From Sphaerisporangium sp. (GTDB lineage Bacteria > Actinomycetota > Actinomycetes > Streptosporangiales > Streptosporangiaceae), in assembly GCA_025964675.1 (NCBI GenBank), contig JAOPYI010000284.1:1-33694 (forward strand): a stretch of DNA of 33,694 bases, given 5' to 3'. The notes beneath the pieces were generated by a model. It ran no database searches, was not told the DNA's origin, and worked only from the letters and a program-made list of their open reading frames with translations. Below, piece after piece: positions 14,791 through 22,579 of the stretch. The position numbers and the translations under genes were made by a program. The stretch's first letter is position 1, and every line of letters starts with the position of its first letter.

Positions 14791-15168
14791 GTGAAGATCA
14801 TTATCAAGATCCTTATCGTCGCGGCCGCGCTCTGGGCGGCCACGCGGCTGATCCCCGGGATCACGGTCTCCGGGTCGACCTCGGTGAAGACCGCGGGCAC
14901 CCTCATCGCCGTCGCGCTCATCTTCGGCCTCGTGAACGCCGTGCTCAAGCCGATCATCAGGACGTTCGGCTGCGCGTTCTACGTGCTCACGCTCGGCCTC
15001 TTCGCGCTGATCGTGAACGCCTTACTCCTGCTCCTCACAAGCTGGATCGCCGAGCAGCTCAAGCTGCCGTTCCACGTGAGCGGCTTCTGGGCGGCGTTCC
15101 TGGGGGCGATCCTCGTCGGCCTGATCAGCTGGATCCTCGACATGCTCCTCGGCCTCAACGAGGACTGA
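14791..15168 (+). CDS. Phage-holin-family (YvlD-like) four-TM membrane protein
   Basis: Membrane protein of 125 residues with four segments: IIIKILIVAAALWAATRLIP, AGTLIAVALIFGLVNAVL, FYVLTLGLFALIVNALLLLL and FWAAFLGAILVGLISWIL. The GLVNAVLKPI and LLTSWIAEQL motifs place it in the widespread holin-4-2/YvlD family, a bacterial rather than phage gene despite the name. Function is unknown; some relatives respond to envelope stress. It starts at a GTG (14791) and contains a TTA leucine codon (15022-15024), which in filamentous actinomycetes can put translation under the bldA tRNA. Confidence 0.88.
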   Translation: MKIIIKILIVAAALWAATRLIPGITVSGSTSVKTAGTLIAVALIFGLVNAVLKPIIRTFGCAFYVLTLGLFALIVNALLLLLTSWIAEQLKLPFHVSGFWAAFLGAILVGLISWILDMLLGLNED

Positions 15169-15177
15169 CGCGAGCCG

Positions 15178-16194
15178 TCACGACAGCGGGCGCGGGCCGA
15201 CGGAGCCACGCTCGCGCAGCTCGGGGGCCTGGATGATCCTGCGCCTGCGGTTCTGCCCGTCGGCCGCCGCGACCACCAGGCGGACGGCCGCCCGCACGAT
15301 GCCGTCGATGTCCCAGTCGACCGTGGTCAGGCCTGGCGTGAGCAGCCCTGACATCGGGTGGTCGTCGTACCCCATGACGGAGATGTCGTCGGGCACGCGC
15401 AGCCCCATCTCGGCCGCCGCCGCGTACACGCCGTAGGCGATGGAGTCGGAGAAGCAGAAGGCGGCGCTGGGCCGGGCCTCGGAGCCGAGCATCGCGCAGG
15501 CGACCTTCGTGGTGGCCGCGAGCCCGTGGGGCGCGGTCAGGACCTCGATGTCCAGCCCCAGACGCTCGGCCTCGGCCGTCACATGGAGGTCGGCGGGCCG
15601 GTCGGGGGTGCTGGAGCGCGTCGGGGTCAGCACGGCGATGCGGCGGTGGCCCTTCTGGCGGAGGTACTCGAGGGCCAGCGTGACTCCCCTGCGGTTGTCG
15701 AAGACCACCTCCCCTGCCGTCCGCGCGTCGATGAGGGCGTCGCCGATCGCGACGACCGGAAGCGTCTCGGCGAGCTGCGCCCAGAGCGGCGCGGCCGGGT
15801 CGACCGGCTGCACGATCAGGCCGTCGACCCGCTGGTCGCGGAGCTGCCGGGCCAGCGTGCGCTCGCGCGCGGGGTCGCCGGCGGCGTCCAGGATCAGCGC
15901 GTATCGGTCCTTGTCGCGCAGGGCGCGACCGATGCCGAACGCCAGCGACTGCTGCCAGAGGTCCTCGAGGGAGCCGCAGAGCAGGCCGATCATGCCGGTG
16001 CGCCCGCTCGCCAGGGCCCGGGCGATCGGGTCGGCCTCGTATCCGAGCTCGGCGGCGGCCTGGCGCACCCGCTCGATGGTCTCCTCTGAGACCTGCATGC
16101 CCCGCAGCGCGTAGGAGACCGCGGCGGGTGACAGACCGGTCGCCTGTGCCACCTCGCGGATCGTCGCCCGTTTGCGTGGCTGGGAACGCGGCAT
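15178..16194 (-). CDS. LacI family transcriptional regulator
   Basis: Repressor of 338 residues. The N-terminal helix-turn-helix is ATIREVAQATGLSPAAVSYA with the hinge helix about RVRQAAAELGYEADPIARAL; the C-terminal periplasmic-binding-like domain senses a small ligand (MIGLLCGSLEDLWQ, then DGLIVQPVD and MGYDDHPMSGLLTPGLTTV). It is divergent from the amidohydrolase/dioxygenase pair, and two LacI-type sites lie between, so it very likely controls that pair and itself. The ATG at 16194 follows an in-frame TTG (16197) that could also serve. Confidence 0.92.
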   Translation of the reverse strand: MPRSQPRKRATIREVAQATGLSPAAVSYALRGMQVSEETIERVRQAAAELGYEADPIARALASGRTGMIGLLCGSLEDLWQQSLAFGIGRALRDKDRYALILDAAGDPARERTLARQLRDQRVDGLIVQPVDPAAPLWAQLAETLPVVAIGDALIDARTAGEVVFDNRRGVTLALEYLRQKGHRRIAVLTPTRSSTPDRPADLHVTAEAERLGLDIEVLTAPHGLAATTKVACAMLGSEARPSAAFCFSDSIAYGVYAAAAEMGLRVPDDISVMGYDDHPMSGLLTPGLTTVDWDIDGIVRAAVRLVVAAADGQNRRRRIIQAPELRERGSVGPRPLS

Positions 16195-16273
16195 CAAGCC
16201 AGCTTATGCCGAATCCCCTCCCCGCGAGGGCCTCGAGGGTCTCGATCAATGGACAGGTGTTGACGGGAACGTT

Positions 16274-16313
16274 GTGAAGCGGTTCACTGAAACGAATCAG
16301 TGAACCGCTTCAC
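16274..16313. promoter_or_regulatory. Double LacI operator in a 17-bp-arm inverted repeat
   Basis: GTGAAGCGGTTCACTGA (16274-16290) and its exact complement (16297-16313) flank a 6-base spacer. Each arm contains a LacI-type site, TGAAGCGGTTCA (16275-16286) and TGAACCGCTTCA (16301-16312), with TGAA/TTCA ends. Centres are 26 bases apart, between the LacI gene and its divergent target. A pair of repressor dimers could bind side by side. Confidence 0.75.
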
Positions 16314-16327
16314 GGTCTCGCCCAGGA

Positions 16328-16363
16328 GATACCCGACAATGTCTATAGGAATTGTCGGGTATC
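16328..16363. promoter_or_regulatory. 36-bp near-perfect palindrome overlapping the amidohydrolase promoter
   Basis: GATACCCGACAAT (16328-16340) and its exact complement (16351-16363) flank a 10-base centre containing CTATAG on the same axis of symmetry. Only two of 18 base pairs fail. It ends 19 bases before the amidohydrolase ATG. It differs from the LacI sites, so it points to a second regulator or an mRNA hairpin in the leader. Confidence 0.6.
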
Positions 16364-16382
16364 ATGGACGCGAGGAGGTGAC

Positions 16383-17282
16383 ATGGGCATCGACGTGCAT
16401 CAGCACATCTGGACGCGCGGGTTCGTCGACGCGCTGCGCGAGCGCGGCACGCCGCCGTTCCTGGACGGCTGGACGCTGTTCCTCGACGGCGAGGCGCCGT
16501 ACGAGGTCAACCCCCTCGACCACGACCTCGGCCACCGGCTCGCGTTCAACCTCCGCTACGGCCTCGACCTGGCCCTGGTGTCGCTGTCCAGCCCGCTGGG
16601 CATCGAGCACCTGCCGCCCGGCGACGCCTGGCCCCTCCTCGACGCCTACCACGACGGCGCGCTTGAGCTGCCCCCGTCGTTCCGGGCCTGGGCCTCCACC
16701 TGCGTCAGCGAGATCGACGCCCCGAGGACCGCCAAGGTGCTGGACAGCGGCTTCGCCGGCCTCCAGCTCCCCGCGACCAGCCTGCTCGACGCCGAGGGCT
16801 ACACCAGGGTCGCCCCCCTTCTCGACCTGCTGGAGGAGCGCCACCTGCCGCTGTTCGTCCATCCCGGCCCGGCCGGGGCCGAGGAAGGGCCCGCGTGGTG
16901 GCCGGCGGTCGTCCCCTACGTCCAGCAGATGCACGCCGCGTGGTACGCCTTCGGGGCGTTCGGCCGCCCCAGGCACCCTCGGCTGCGCGTCTGCTTCGCC
17001 CTGCTCGGCGGCCTGGCGCCGCTGCACGTGGAGCGCTTCATCGCCAGGGGCGGCTCCACCCGGGGCGTCGTCGACCCCGACGCCTTCCTGGAGACCTCGT
17101 CGTACGGCCACCAGGCCATCGACGCGATCACCCGGGTGCTCGGCGTCGAGGTCGTCCTCCTCGGCTCGGACGCCCCCTACGCGTCACCACCGGAAGCCCT
17201 GCTCGGCGAGGCCGTCGCGCACCAGATCTCGGTGACCAATCCACTGCGTCTGCTCAACATGGAAGGAGCCGTGCCCAGATGA
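16383..17282 (+). CDS. Amidohydrolase-2 family metal-dependent hydrolase
   Basis: TIM-barrel hydrolase or decarboxylase of 299 residues of the ACMSD/amidohydrolase-2 type. Metal ligands are visible: the N-terminal DVHQHIW (His6, His8), a mid-barrel His160 (LPLFVHPGPAG) and Asp263 (LLGSDAPYASP). AGGAGGTGA precedes the ATG at 16383. Its stop overlaps the next start by ATGA, so it is translated together with the cysteine-dioxygenase-like protein. Divergent LacI control suggests a catabolic role. The substrate is unknown, and the dioxygenase partner hints at a thiol or sulfur compound. Confidence 0.88.
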   Translation: MGIDVHQHIWTRGFVDALRERGTPPFLDGWTLFLDGEAPYEVNPLDHDLGHRLAFNLRYGLDLALVSLSSPLGIEHLPPGDAWPLLDAYHDGALELPPSFRAWASTCVSEIDAPRTAKVLDSGFAGLQLPATSLLDAEGYTRVAPLLDLLEERHLPLFVHPGPAGAEEGPAWWPAVVPYVQQMHAAWYAFGAFGRPRHPRLRVCFALLGGLAPLHVERFIARGGSTRGVVDPDAFLETSSYGHQAIDAITRVLGVEVVLLGSDAPYASPPEALLGEAVAHQISVTNPLRLLNMEGAVPR

Positions 17283-17788
17283 GCTGGGAGTCATTGCCTG
17301 ACCGATTTCTCGACAAGCGCGAACTGCGCCACCTGGTCGAAGATCTGGCGGAGCGGCCTGAGCTGTGGTCGCACCACATCGCTTTCGGCGATAGCGGAGA
17401 GGCACGCCATTACGCCTCCCTCTACCGCGACTCCTTCGTCGACATATGGGTCATCTGCTGGCGCCCCGAGGACGACACCGGATGGCACGACCACGACGTG
17501 TCCTCGGGCGCCGTACGGGTGATCGCGGGCACGCTCAAGGAGTCGAACCCGCGCATCGGGGGGGCGCACCTGGAGACCTTCGTCTCCGAGGGCGAATCGC
17601 TGGCGTTCGGGCCCGATCACATCCATCGGATCAACGGTCACGCGGAGGGCAGCGTGTCGATCCACGCCTACTCTCCCCCCCTGTGGCGCCTCGGCCAGTA
17701 CTCCATCAGCGACGACGGCGTCATGCGCCGGGTGTCGGTGAGCTACGCGGACGAGCTACGCCAGGTGGAGGCCGAGGCGCTCGTCTGA
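17279..17788 (+). CDS. Cysteine dioxygenase-like cupin (thiol dioxygenase)
   Basis: Non-heme iron thiol dioxygenase of 169 residues. Iron ligands His70 and His72 (GWHDHD) and a third His at 114 (DHIHR) fit the type I family, as does the Ser-His-Tyr relay in SVSIHAYSPP (His129, Tyr131). Known members oxidise cysteine or 3-mercaptopropionate to the sulfinate. Which thiol is used cannot be told here. The gene is coupled to the amidohydrolase by a 4-base overlap. Its last 46 bases overlap the end of the convergent glycerophosphodiesterase gene. Confidence 0.9.
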   Translation: MSWESLPDRFLDKRELRHLVEDLAERPELWSHHIAFGDSGEARHYASLYRDSFVDIWVICWRPEDDTGWHDHDVSSGAVRVIAGTLKESNPRIGGAHLETFVSEGESLAFGPDHIHRINGHAEGSVSIHAYSPPLWRLGQYSISDDGVMRRVSVSYADELRQVEAEALV

Positions 17789-18903
17789 CCGCCGGAGAGG
17801 AGAGCGTCACGGGTCCGCCGCGCGACCCCGGGGTCGTCGGTGAACACCCCGTCGACGCCCAGCTTGTACAGCGCCCTCAGCCAACCGGCCAGGTCGCCGT
17901 GCGCGCTCGCGTAGCCGCGCGCCGCCGGGTCGCCCACGCGGAACGCGGCGGGGAGCTGCGAGTTCTCCGGGCGGACGGTCCAGACGTGCACGGCCAGGCC
18001 CTCGCGGTGGGCGTCGCCGACCAGCGTGGTCGGGTTCAGCAGGTTGTCTCCGGCGTCCATCGGCACCACCAGGCGGGTGGAGACCCCTATCCCGTCGGCG
18101 TACGAGGCGATCTCACGCAGGCCCTGGGGTGTCGCGAGGTCGCGGTAGGTGCGCGGGTCTCCCGCGGTGACCAGGTCGCGGGGAGCCCCGGACGTCTCCA
18201 TGAGCTGGATGAGGCGCAGGCGGGTCCTGCCGCGAAGCGCCCGCAGGTTGGCGGTCTCGAAGGACTGGATGAACACGGGGTCGGACTTCTCGTGCCAGCC
18301 GTACCGGCCGAGCGTCGCCAGCATCGGCTCCTCCAGGGGAAGCCCGATGGAGGCGAAGTAGCCCGGGTGCTTGGTCTCGGGGTACACGCCGACCCCGGCC
18401 TGCTTCGCGAAGGCCACGATCTGGTCGAACGTCACGATCCGGGCGCGGCCGTCGAAGGCGGCGCTCTCCGGACGCAGAGCCGGCAGGCGCTCCACCGCGC
18501 GCAGCGTGCGCAGCTCGTCCAGGGTGAAGTCCTCGGTGAACCATCCGACCTGCCTCCGGCCGTCGATCACCTTGGCGGTCAGGCGCGTGGCGAACTCCGG
18601 ATGCGTGGCGACGTCGGTTGTGCGGGAGATCTCGTTCTCATGCCGCGCGACGAGCACGTGGTCCTTGGTGGAGACCAGGTCCGGCTCGATGAAGTCGGCG
18701 CCCATCTGGACGGCGGTCTCGTACGAGAGCATGGTGTGCTCGGGCCGGTACGCGCAGGCGCCCCGGTGCCCGATGACGAGCGGACGGGGTTCGTCGGATG
18801 CCACGAGACCCGCGCCGGCCGGGGTACCGGGGGCCGTACCAGGGGCCACGCCTGCGGGCATGAGTGAGACGACACCGGCCACGAGCCACGGAAAGATGAT
18901 CAC
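17743..18903 (-). CDS. Secreted glycerophosphodiester phosphodiesterase
   Basis: Exported TIM-barrel phosphodiesterase of 386 residues, splitting glycerophosphodiesters to glycerol-3-phosphate and an alcohol. A signal peptide (MIIFPWLVAGVVSLMPAG) is followed by an Ala/Gly/Pro linker. Catalytic motifs are GHRGACAYRPEHT (His46, Arg47, Glu55), EPDLV (Glu73, Asp75) and RHEN (His88). The end has GVFTDDPGVA. GTG 18903 is the likely start, 18 bases after the MFS stop, so it is probably the last gene of the leftward transport operon. The C-terminal 15 codons overlap the dioxygenase gene antisense. Confidence 0.9.
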   Translation of the reverse strand: MIIFPWLVAGVVSLMPAGVAPGTAPGTPAGAGLVASDEPRPLVIGHRGACAYRPEHTMLSYETAVQMGADFIEPDLVSTKDHVLVARHENEISRTTDVATHPEFATRLTAKVIDGRRQVGWFTEDFTLDELRTLRAVERLPALRPESAAFDGRARIVTFDQIVAFAKQAGVGVYPETKHPGYFASIGLPLEEPMLATLGRYGWHEKSDPVFIQSFETANLRALRGRTRLRLIQLMETSGAPRDLVTAGDPRTYRDLATPQGLREIASYADGIGVSTRLVVPMDAGDNLLNPTTLVGDAHREGLAVHVWTVRPENSQLPAAFRVGDPAARGYASAHGDLAGWLRALYKLGVDGVFTDDPGVARRTRDALLSGGQTSASASTWRSSSA

Positions 18904-18921
18904 GATCGATGTTAGGCGTGG

Positions 18922-20298
18922 TCAGATGCCCATTCCCCCACCGACACGCAGGGGGACGGGCCGTCCGGCGAGCACGCCGATGACGAGCTGGACACCGCAG
19001 GCGAGAAGGCCCGTCACCAGCGGCAGCGTCCAGCCGCCGGAGAGCTGGTGGAGCAGCCCGATGAGGAAGGGGCCGAGCGCGGCGAGCAGGTAACCGGATG
19101 ACTGTGCCACCGCCGACAGGGCGGTGACCGACGCCGGGTCGGGCGCGCGCAAGGCGATGATCAATAGGGCCAGCGCGATCGAGGCACCCTGCCCGACCCC
19201 GAGCGCGATCATCCACAGCCACGGGAACGTGATGGGGGCGAACAGGACGCCGAGGTACCCCACGACGCTGAGCAGCGCGGCGGCCACGATGTGCGGAACC
19301 TGCGAGCGGGCCCGGCCGGCGTGCAGCGGCACCGTCAGCGTGGCGGCGATCTGCGAGAGGTTGGTCAGCGCGAGCAGGTAGCCGGCCTGGTCGGCGGGGA
19401 GCCCGGCGTCCCGGAAGATGGTCGGCAGCCAGGCGAGCATGATGTAGAACGTCAGCGACTGAAGGCCCATGAAACCCATGACGTACCAGGTCACGCGCCT
19501 GCGCAGCAGCATGGCGTACGGCCTTTGCCCGCCGCCGTCGCGCCTCCGCACGTGCCGGTTGAACCCCTGCGGGGCCCACAGTACGGCTGCCGCCAGCGCC
19601 AGCACGGCCACCGAGCCGGCCGCCGTGCGCCAGCCGTACCGCTCTTCGATGGGCACCATGAGCGCCGACGCCGAGGCCGCTCCCGTCGCCAGACCAGAGA
19701 CGTAGATGCCGGTGAACAGCCCGATCCGGTCGGGGAAGTGCTGTTTCACCACGCCCGGCATCACGACGTTCATGATGGCGATGGCCGTGCCGGCGACGGC
19801 GGATCCGGCGTAGAGGGTCAGGATGCCGCCGGCGCCGCGCAGGGCGACCCCGGCGGCCAGGATCAGCAGGCCGATGAGCAGGGTGCGGTCGAGGCCGAGG
19901 CGGGTCGCCAGAACCGGAGCGACCGGGGCCAGCAGGCCTAGGCAGATCACCATGACCGTGGTGATCGCCCCGCCCCCCGCCGGGGCGAGCCCGAGATCTC
20001 TCATGATCTCGCTCAGCAGCGGGGAGACTCCGGCGAGAGCGGGCCGCAGGTTGAGCGACGCGAGCACGAAACCCGCGATCAGCAGCACCTGCGCCCGGCC
20101 GTCACCCCTGAGTCCGGCGCGGGGCGCGGATCCGGAGGCCGGATGAGGTGCGGGTCCCTTATCGAGCCCCGGAGAAGGGATGGACCCGGGGCTCGACCCG
20201 GCCGCCGAGCCCGAGCCAGGGCCGGGTTCCGGTGCGGACCCGGCTACGGGCGCCGGGCCAGGGTCGGGTTCCGGTCCGGGATCAACAGAGCGGGTCAT
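18922..20298 (-). CDS. CynX/NimT-type MFS transporter with Pro/Gly-rich N-terminus
   Basis: Twelve-TM importer or exporter of 458 residues, CynX/NimT branch (cyanate/2-nitroimidazole type). Diagnostic stretch: FVLASLNLRPALAGVSPLLS, then LGLLAPVAPVLATRLG, and IYVSGLATGAASASALMVP. The first ~60 residues are a disordered Pro/Gly/Ser run (DPGPEPDPGPAPVAGSAPEP onward), not usual for the family and probably cytosolic. It lies 25 bases after the ALDH stop and 18 bases before the GDPD start, all one strand. The substrate is unknown; an anion linked to the adjacent catabolic genes is possible. Confidence 0.87.
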   Translation of the reverse strand: MTRSVDPGPEPDPGPAPVAGSAPEPGPGSGSAAGSSPGSIPSPGLDKGPAPHPASGSAPRAGLRGDGRAQVLLIAGFVLASLNLRPALAGVSPLLSEIMRDLGLAPAGGGAITTVMVICLGLLAPVAPVLATRLGLDRTLLIGLLILAAGVALRGAGGILTLYAGSAVAGTAIAIMNVVMPGVVKQHFPDRIGLFTGIYVSGLATGAASASALMVPIEERYGWRTAAGSVAVLALAAAVLWAPQGFNRHVRRRDGGGQRPYAMLLRRRVTWYVMGFMGLQSLTFYIMLAWLPTIFRDAGLPADQAGYLLALTNLSQIAATLTVPLHAGRARSQVPHIVAAALLSVVGYLGVLFAPITFPWLWMIALGVGQGASIALALLIIALRAPDPASVTALSAVAQSSGYLLAALGPFLIGLLHQLSGGWTLPLVTGLLACGVQLVIGVLAGRPVPLRVGGGMGI

Positions 20299-20323
20299 AG
20301 GTTCTGGACCCTATCTCGGGCGA

Positions 20324-21787
20324 TCAGAACGGGTACCTCGCGATGTCGCCTTGCATGGTGACCCACTGGGTGTCGGTGAACGCCTCGATGTTGGCCCTGG
20401 TGCCACCGAACCGCGACCCGGTGCCCGACGACCCGACCCCGCCGAAGGGCGCCACCGCCTCGTCGTCCACGGTCTGGTCGTTGATGTGGACGATGCCGGT
20501 GGGGATGAGGTCGGCGAGGGCGAGCCCCTTCATGGCGTCACGCGTGAGGATGCCGAGCGCCAGCCCGTACTGGCTGTCGGACGCCAGGGACGCGGCCTCC
20601 TGCGGCGACGAGAAGGCCATGACCGGGGCGACCGGCCCGAACACCTCCTCGGCGTACGCGGGCGAGGCCGGCGTCAGGTCGGTGAGCACGGTCGGGCGGT
20701 AGAAGAGTCCCTCGTACGTGCCACCGGCCGCGAGCCGGGCGCCGCCGCCGACGCTCCCGGTGACCAGCGCGTGGACCTTGTCCCGCTGGCGTGCGTCGAT
20801 GAGCGGGCCGAGCGCGACCTCTCCGGTGGCGGGGTCCCCGACCGGCATGTGGTCGGCCTTGGCCGCGAGCCGCTCGACGTACTCGTCCTTGATCGAGGAG
20901 TGGACCAGGTGCCGTCCCGAGGTCATGCAGATCTGGCCCTGGTGGAAGAACGATCCCCACGCCCCGGCCGACACGGCGAGGTCGAGGTCGGCGTCGTCGA
21001 GGACGATCAGCGCGGAGTTGCCGCCGAGCTCAAGGTGAACGCGCTTGAGGTGACGGGCGGCGAGCTCCCCCACCTTGCGCCCGGCCGCCGTGGATCCCGT
21101 GAAGGAGACGACGCGGATACGAGGGTCGGCGACGATCGCCTCACCCGTGTCCGCGCCGCCGGGGAGCATGTGCAGCAGGCCGGTCGGCAGCCCCGCCTCC
21201 TCGAAGACGCGGGCGATGGCGACGCCGCCGCAGACCGCCGTACGAGGGTCCGGCTTGAACACCACCGCGTTGCCGAGGGCCAGCGCGGGCGCGACCGACC
21301 GGATGCCGAGGATCAGCGGCGCGTTGAACGGCGAGATGACGCCGACCACCCCGACGGGGACGCGTCGCGCGAGGCTGAGGCGCTTCTTCGCGGTCGGCAG
21401 GATCTCGCCGGGCGGCTGAGAGGCCAGGGCGGCCGCCTCGTAGCACTCCTGCGCGGCGACGTAGGTCTCGAAGCCGGCCTTTCCTGGGATCGAGCCGGAC
21501 TCGCGGACGAGCCACCTCTGGATGTCGGCGGCGTGGTCCTCGAACAGCCGCCCCGCCCTGCGCAGGACGCCCGCGCGCTCCTCGAAGGAGGCGGCGGCCC
21601 ACCCCCGCTGTGCCCTCGCGGCGTGTACGGCCGCCGCGGTGACGTCGGCGGGACCGGCGACTCCCGCCCGGCCGATCTCGTTCCCGGTGGCGGGCTCGAT
21701 CACCGGCGCGTCACCGGCACGGGAGACCTCCCAGCCGTCACCCCCGAAGACCGACCCCGACCAGATCTTCGGATCAAGGAAGTCCAC
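20324..21787 (-). CDS. Benzaldehyde dehydrogenase-like ALDH
   Basis: NAD(P)-dependent aldehyde dehydrogenase of 487 residues, oxidising an aldehyde to the acid. Active-site residues are all present: Asn155 (ISPFNAP), Lys178 (FKPD), Glu253 (LELGGN) and nucleophile Cys287 (GQICMTSGR), plus EEVFGP. The N-terminus and PFNAPLILGIRSVAPALALG best resemble the aromatic-aldehyde (benzaldehyde/vanillin) branch. It follows the ABC ATPase by 27 bases, so transport and oxidation are co-expressed. Combined with the CoA-transferase and PcaR-type regulator next door, an aromatic substrate is likely. This is inference. Confidence 0.9.
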   Translation of the reverse strand: MDFLDPKIWSGSVFGGDGWEVSRAGDAPVIEPATGNEIGRAGVAGPADVTAAAVHAARAQRGWAAASFEERAGVLRRAGRLFEDHAADIQRWLVRESGSIPGKAGFETYVAAQECYEAAALASQPPGEILPTAKKRLSLARRVPVGVVGVISPFNAPLILGIRSVAPALALGNAVVFKPDPRTAVCGGVAIARVFEEAGLPTGLLHMLPGGADTGEAIVADPRIRVVSFTGSTAAGRKVGELAARHLKRVHLELGGNSALIVLDDADLDLAVSAGAWGSFFHQGQICMTSGRHLVHSSIKDEYVERLAAKADHMPVGDPATGEVALGPLIDARQRDKVHALVTGSVGGGARLAAGGTYEGLFYRPTVLTDLTPASPAYAEEVFGPVAPVMAFSSPQEAASLASDSQYGLALGILTRDAMKGLALADLIPTGIVHINDQTVDDEAVAPFGGVGSSGTGSRFGGTRANIEAFTDTQWVTMQGDIARYPF

Positions 21788-21814
21788 GATGAATCCCCTT
21801 TCGATGGCGCGCGG

Positions 21815-22579
21815 TCACCGGGTGTCCTTCGCTCTCTGGATCTGGGCGTAGACGTGGCCGCGTAGCTCCGTGAATCTCGGGAGGGCCCGGGTGGCGAGCT
21901 GGTCGCGCTCGGGCGGCAGGTCGACCTTGACGTCCTCCAGCACGACCGTGGGCGATGACGACAGCACGATCACCCGCTGCCCGAGGTAGATGGCCTCGTC
22001 GATGTCGTGCGTGATGAACAGGGTGGTCGTGCCGAGCCGCTGCCAGATGCGCAGGACCAGGTCCTCCAGCTCGCCCCGGGTCTGCGCGTCGACGGCCGCG
22101 AACGGCTCGTCCATGAGCAGCACCTCCGGCTCGTACGCCAGGGCCCGGGCGATGGCCACCCGCTGCTGCATGCCGCCCGACAGCTGCCACGGATAGGACC
22201 TCGGCACGTCGGCCAGGCCGACGGCGGCGAGCGACTCGGCGACCAGCTCCGCGCGCCGGACCTTCGGCAGCTTCTTCTCCTTCAGGGGCAGCTCGACGTT
22301 CTGCTGAACGGTCATCCACGGGAACAGGCTGCGGCCGTACTCCTGGAACACCACGGCCATGTTGTCGGGCGGCCCGGTCACCGGGACCCCTGCGACCCGG
22401 ATCGTCCCCGCCGTGGGGGCCAGCAGCCCGGCGACGCACCGGAGCAGCGTGGTCTTGCCGCATCCCGAGGGGCCCACGACGCAGGCCAGCTCGCCCGCGT
22501 CGAGCTGGAACGACAGGTCGCCGACCGCCTCACGCCCGGTGGACTCGTAGACCTTCTTCAGGCCGGTGACCTCAAGCAC
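21815..22579 (-). CDS. ABC transporter ATPase, NitT/TauT (SsuB-like) family
   Basis: ATP-hydrolysing subunit of 254 residues of an import system. Walker A GPSGCGKTT (36-44), Q-loop Gln79 (VVFQE), signature LSGGMQQR (133-140), Walker B VLLMDEP (153-159) and the switch LFITHD are intact. The GTG start at 22579 lies inside the end of the upstream permease gene (8-base overlap). Family relatives import nitrate, taurine, sulfonates, thiamine precursors and aromatic acids. The neighbours here favour an organic acid. Confidence 0.94.
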   Translation of the reverse strand: MLEVTGLKKVYESTGREAVGDLSFQLDAGELACVVGPSGCGKTTLLRCVAGLLAPTAGTIRVAGVPVTGPPDNMAVVFQEYGRSLFPWMTVQQNVELPLKEKKLPKVRRAELVAESLAAVGLADVPRSYPWQLSGGMQQRVAIARALAYEPEVLLMDEPFAAVDAQTRGELEDLVLRIWQRLGTTTLFITHDIDEAIYLGQRVIVLSSSPTVVLEDVKVDLPPERDQLATRALPRFTELRGHVYAQIQRAKDTR

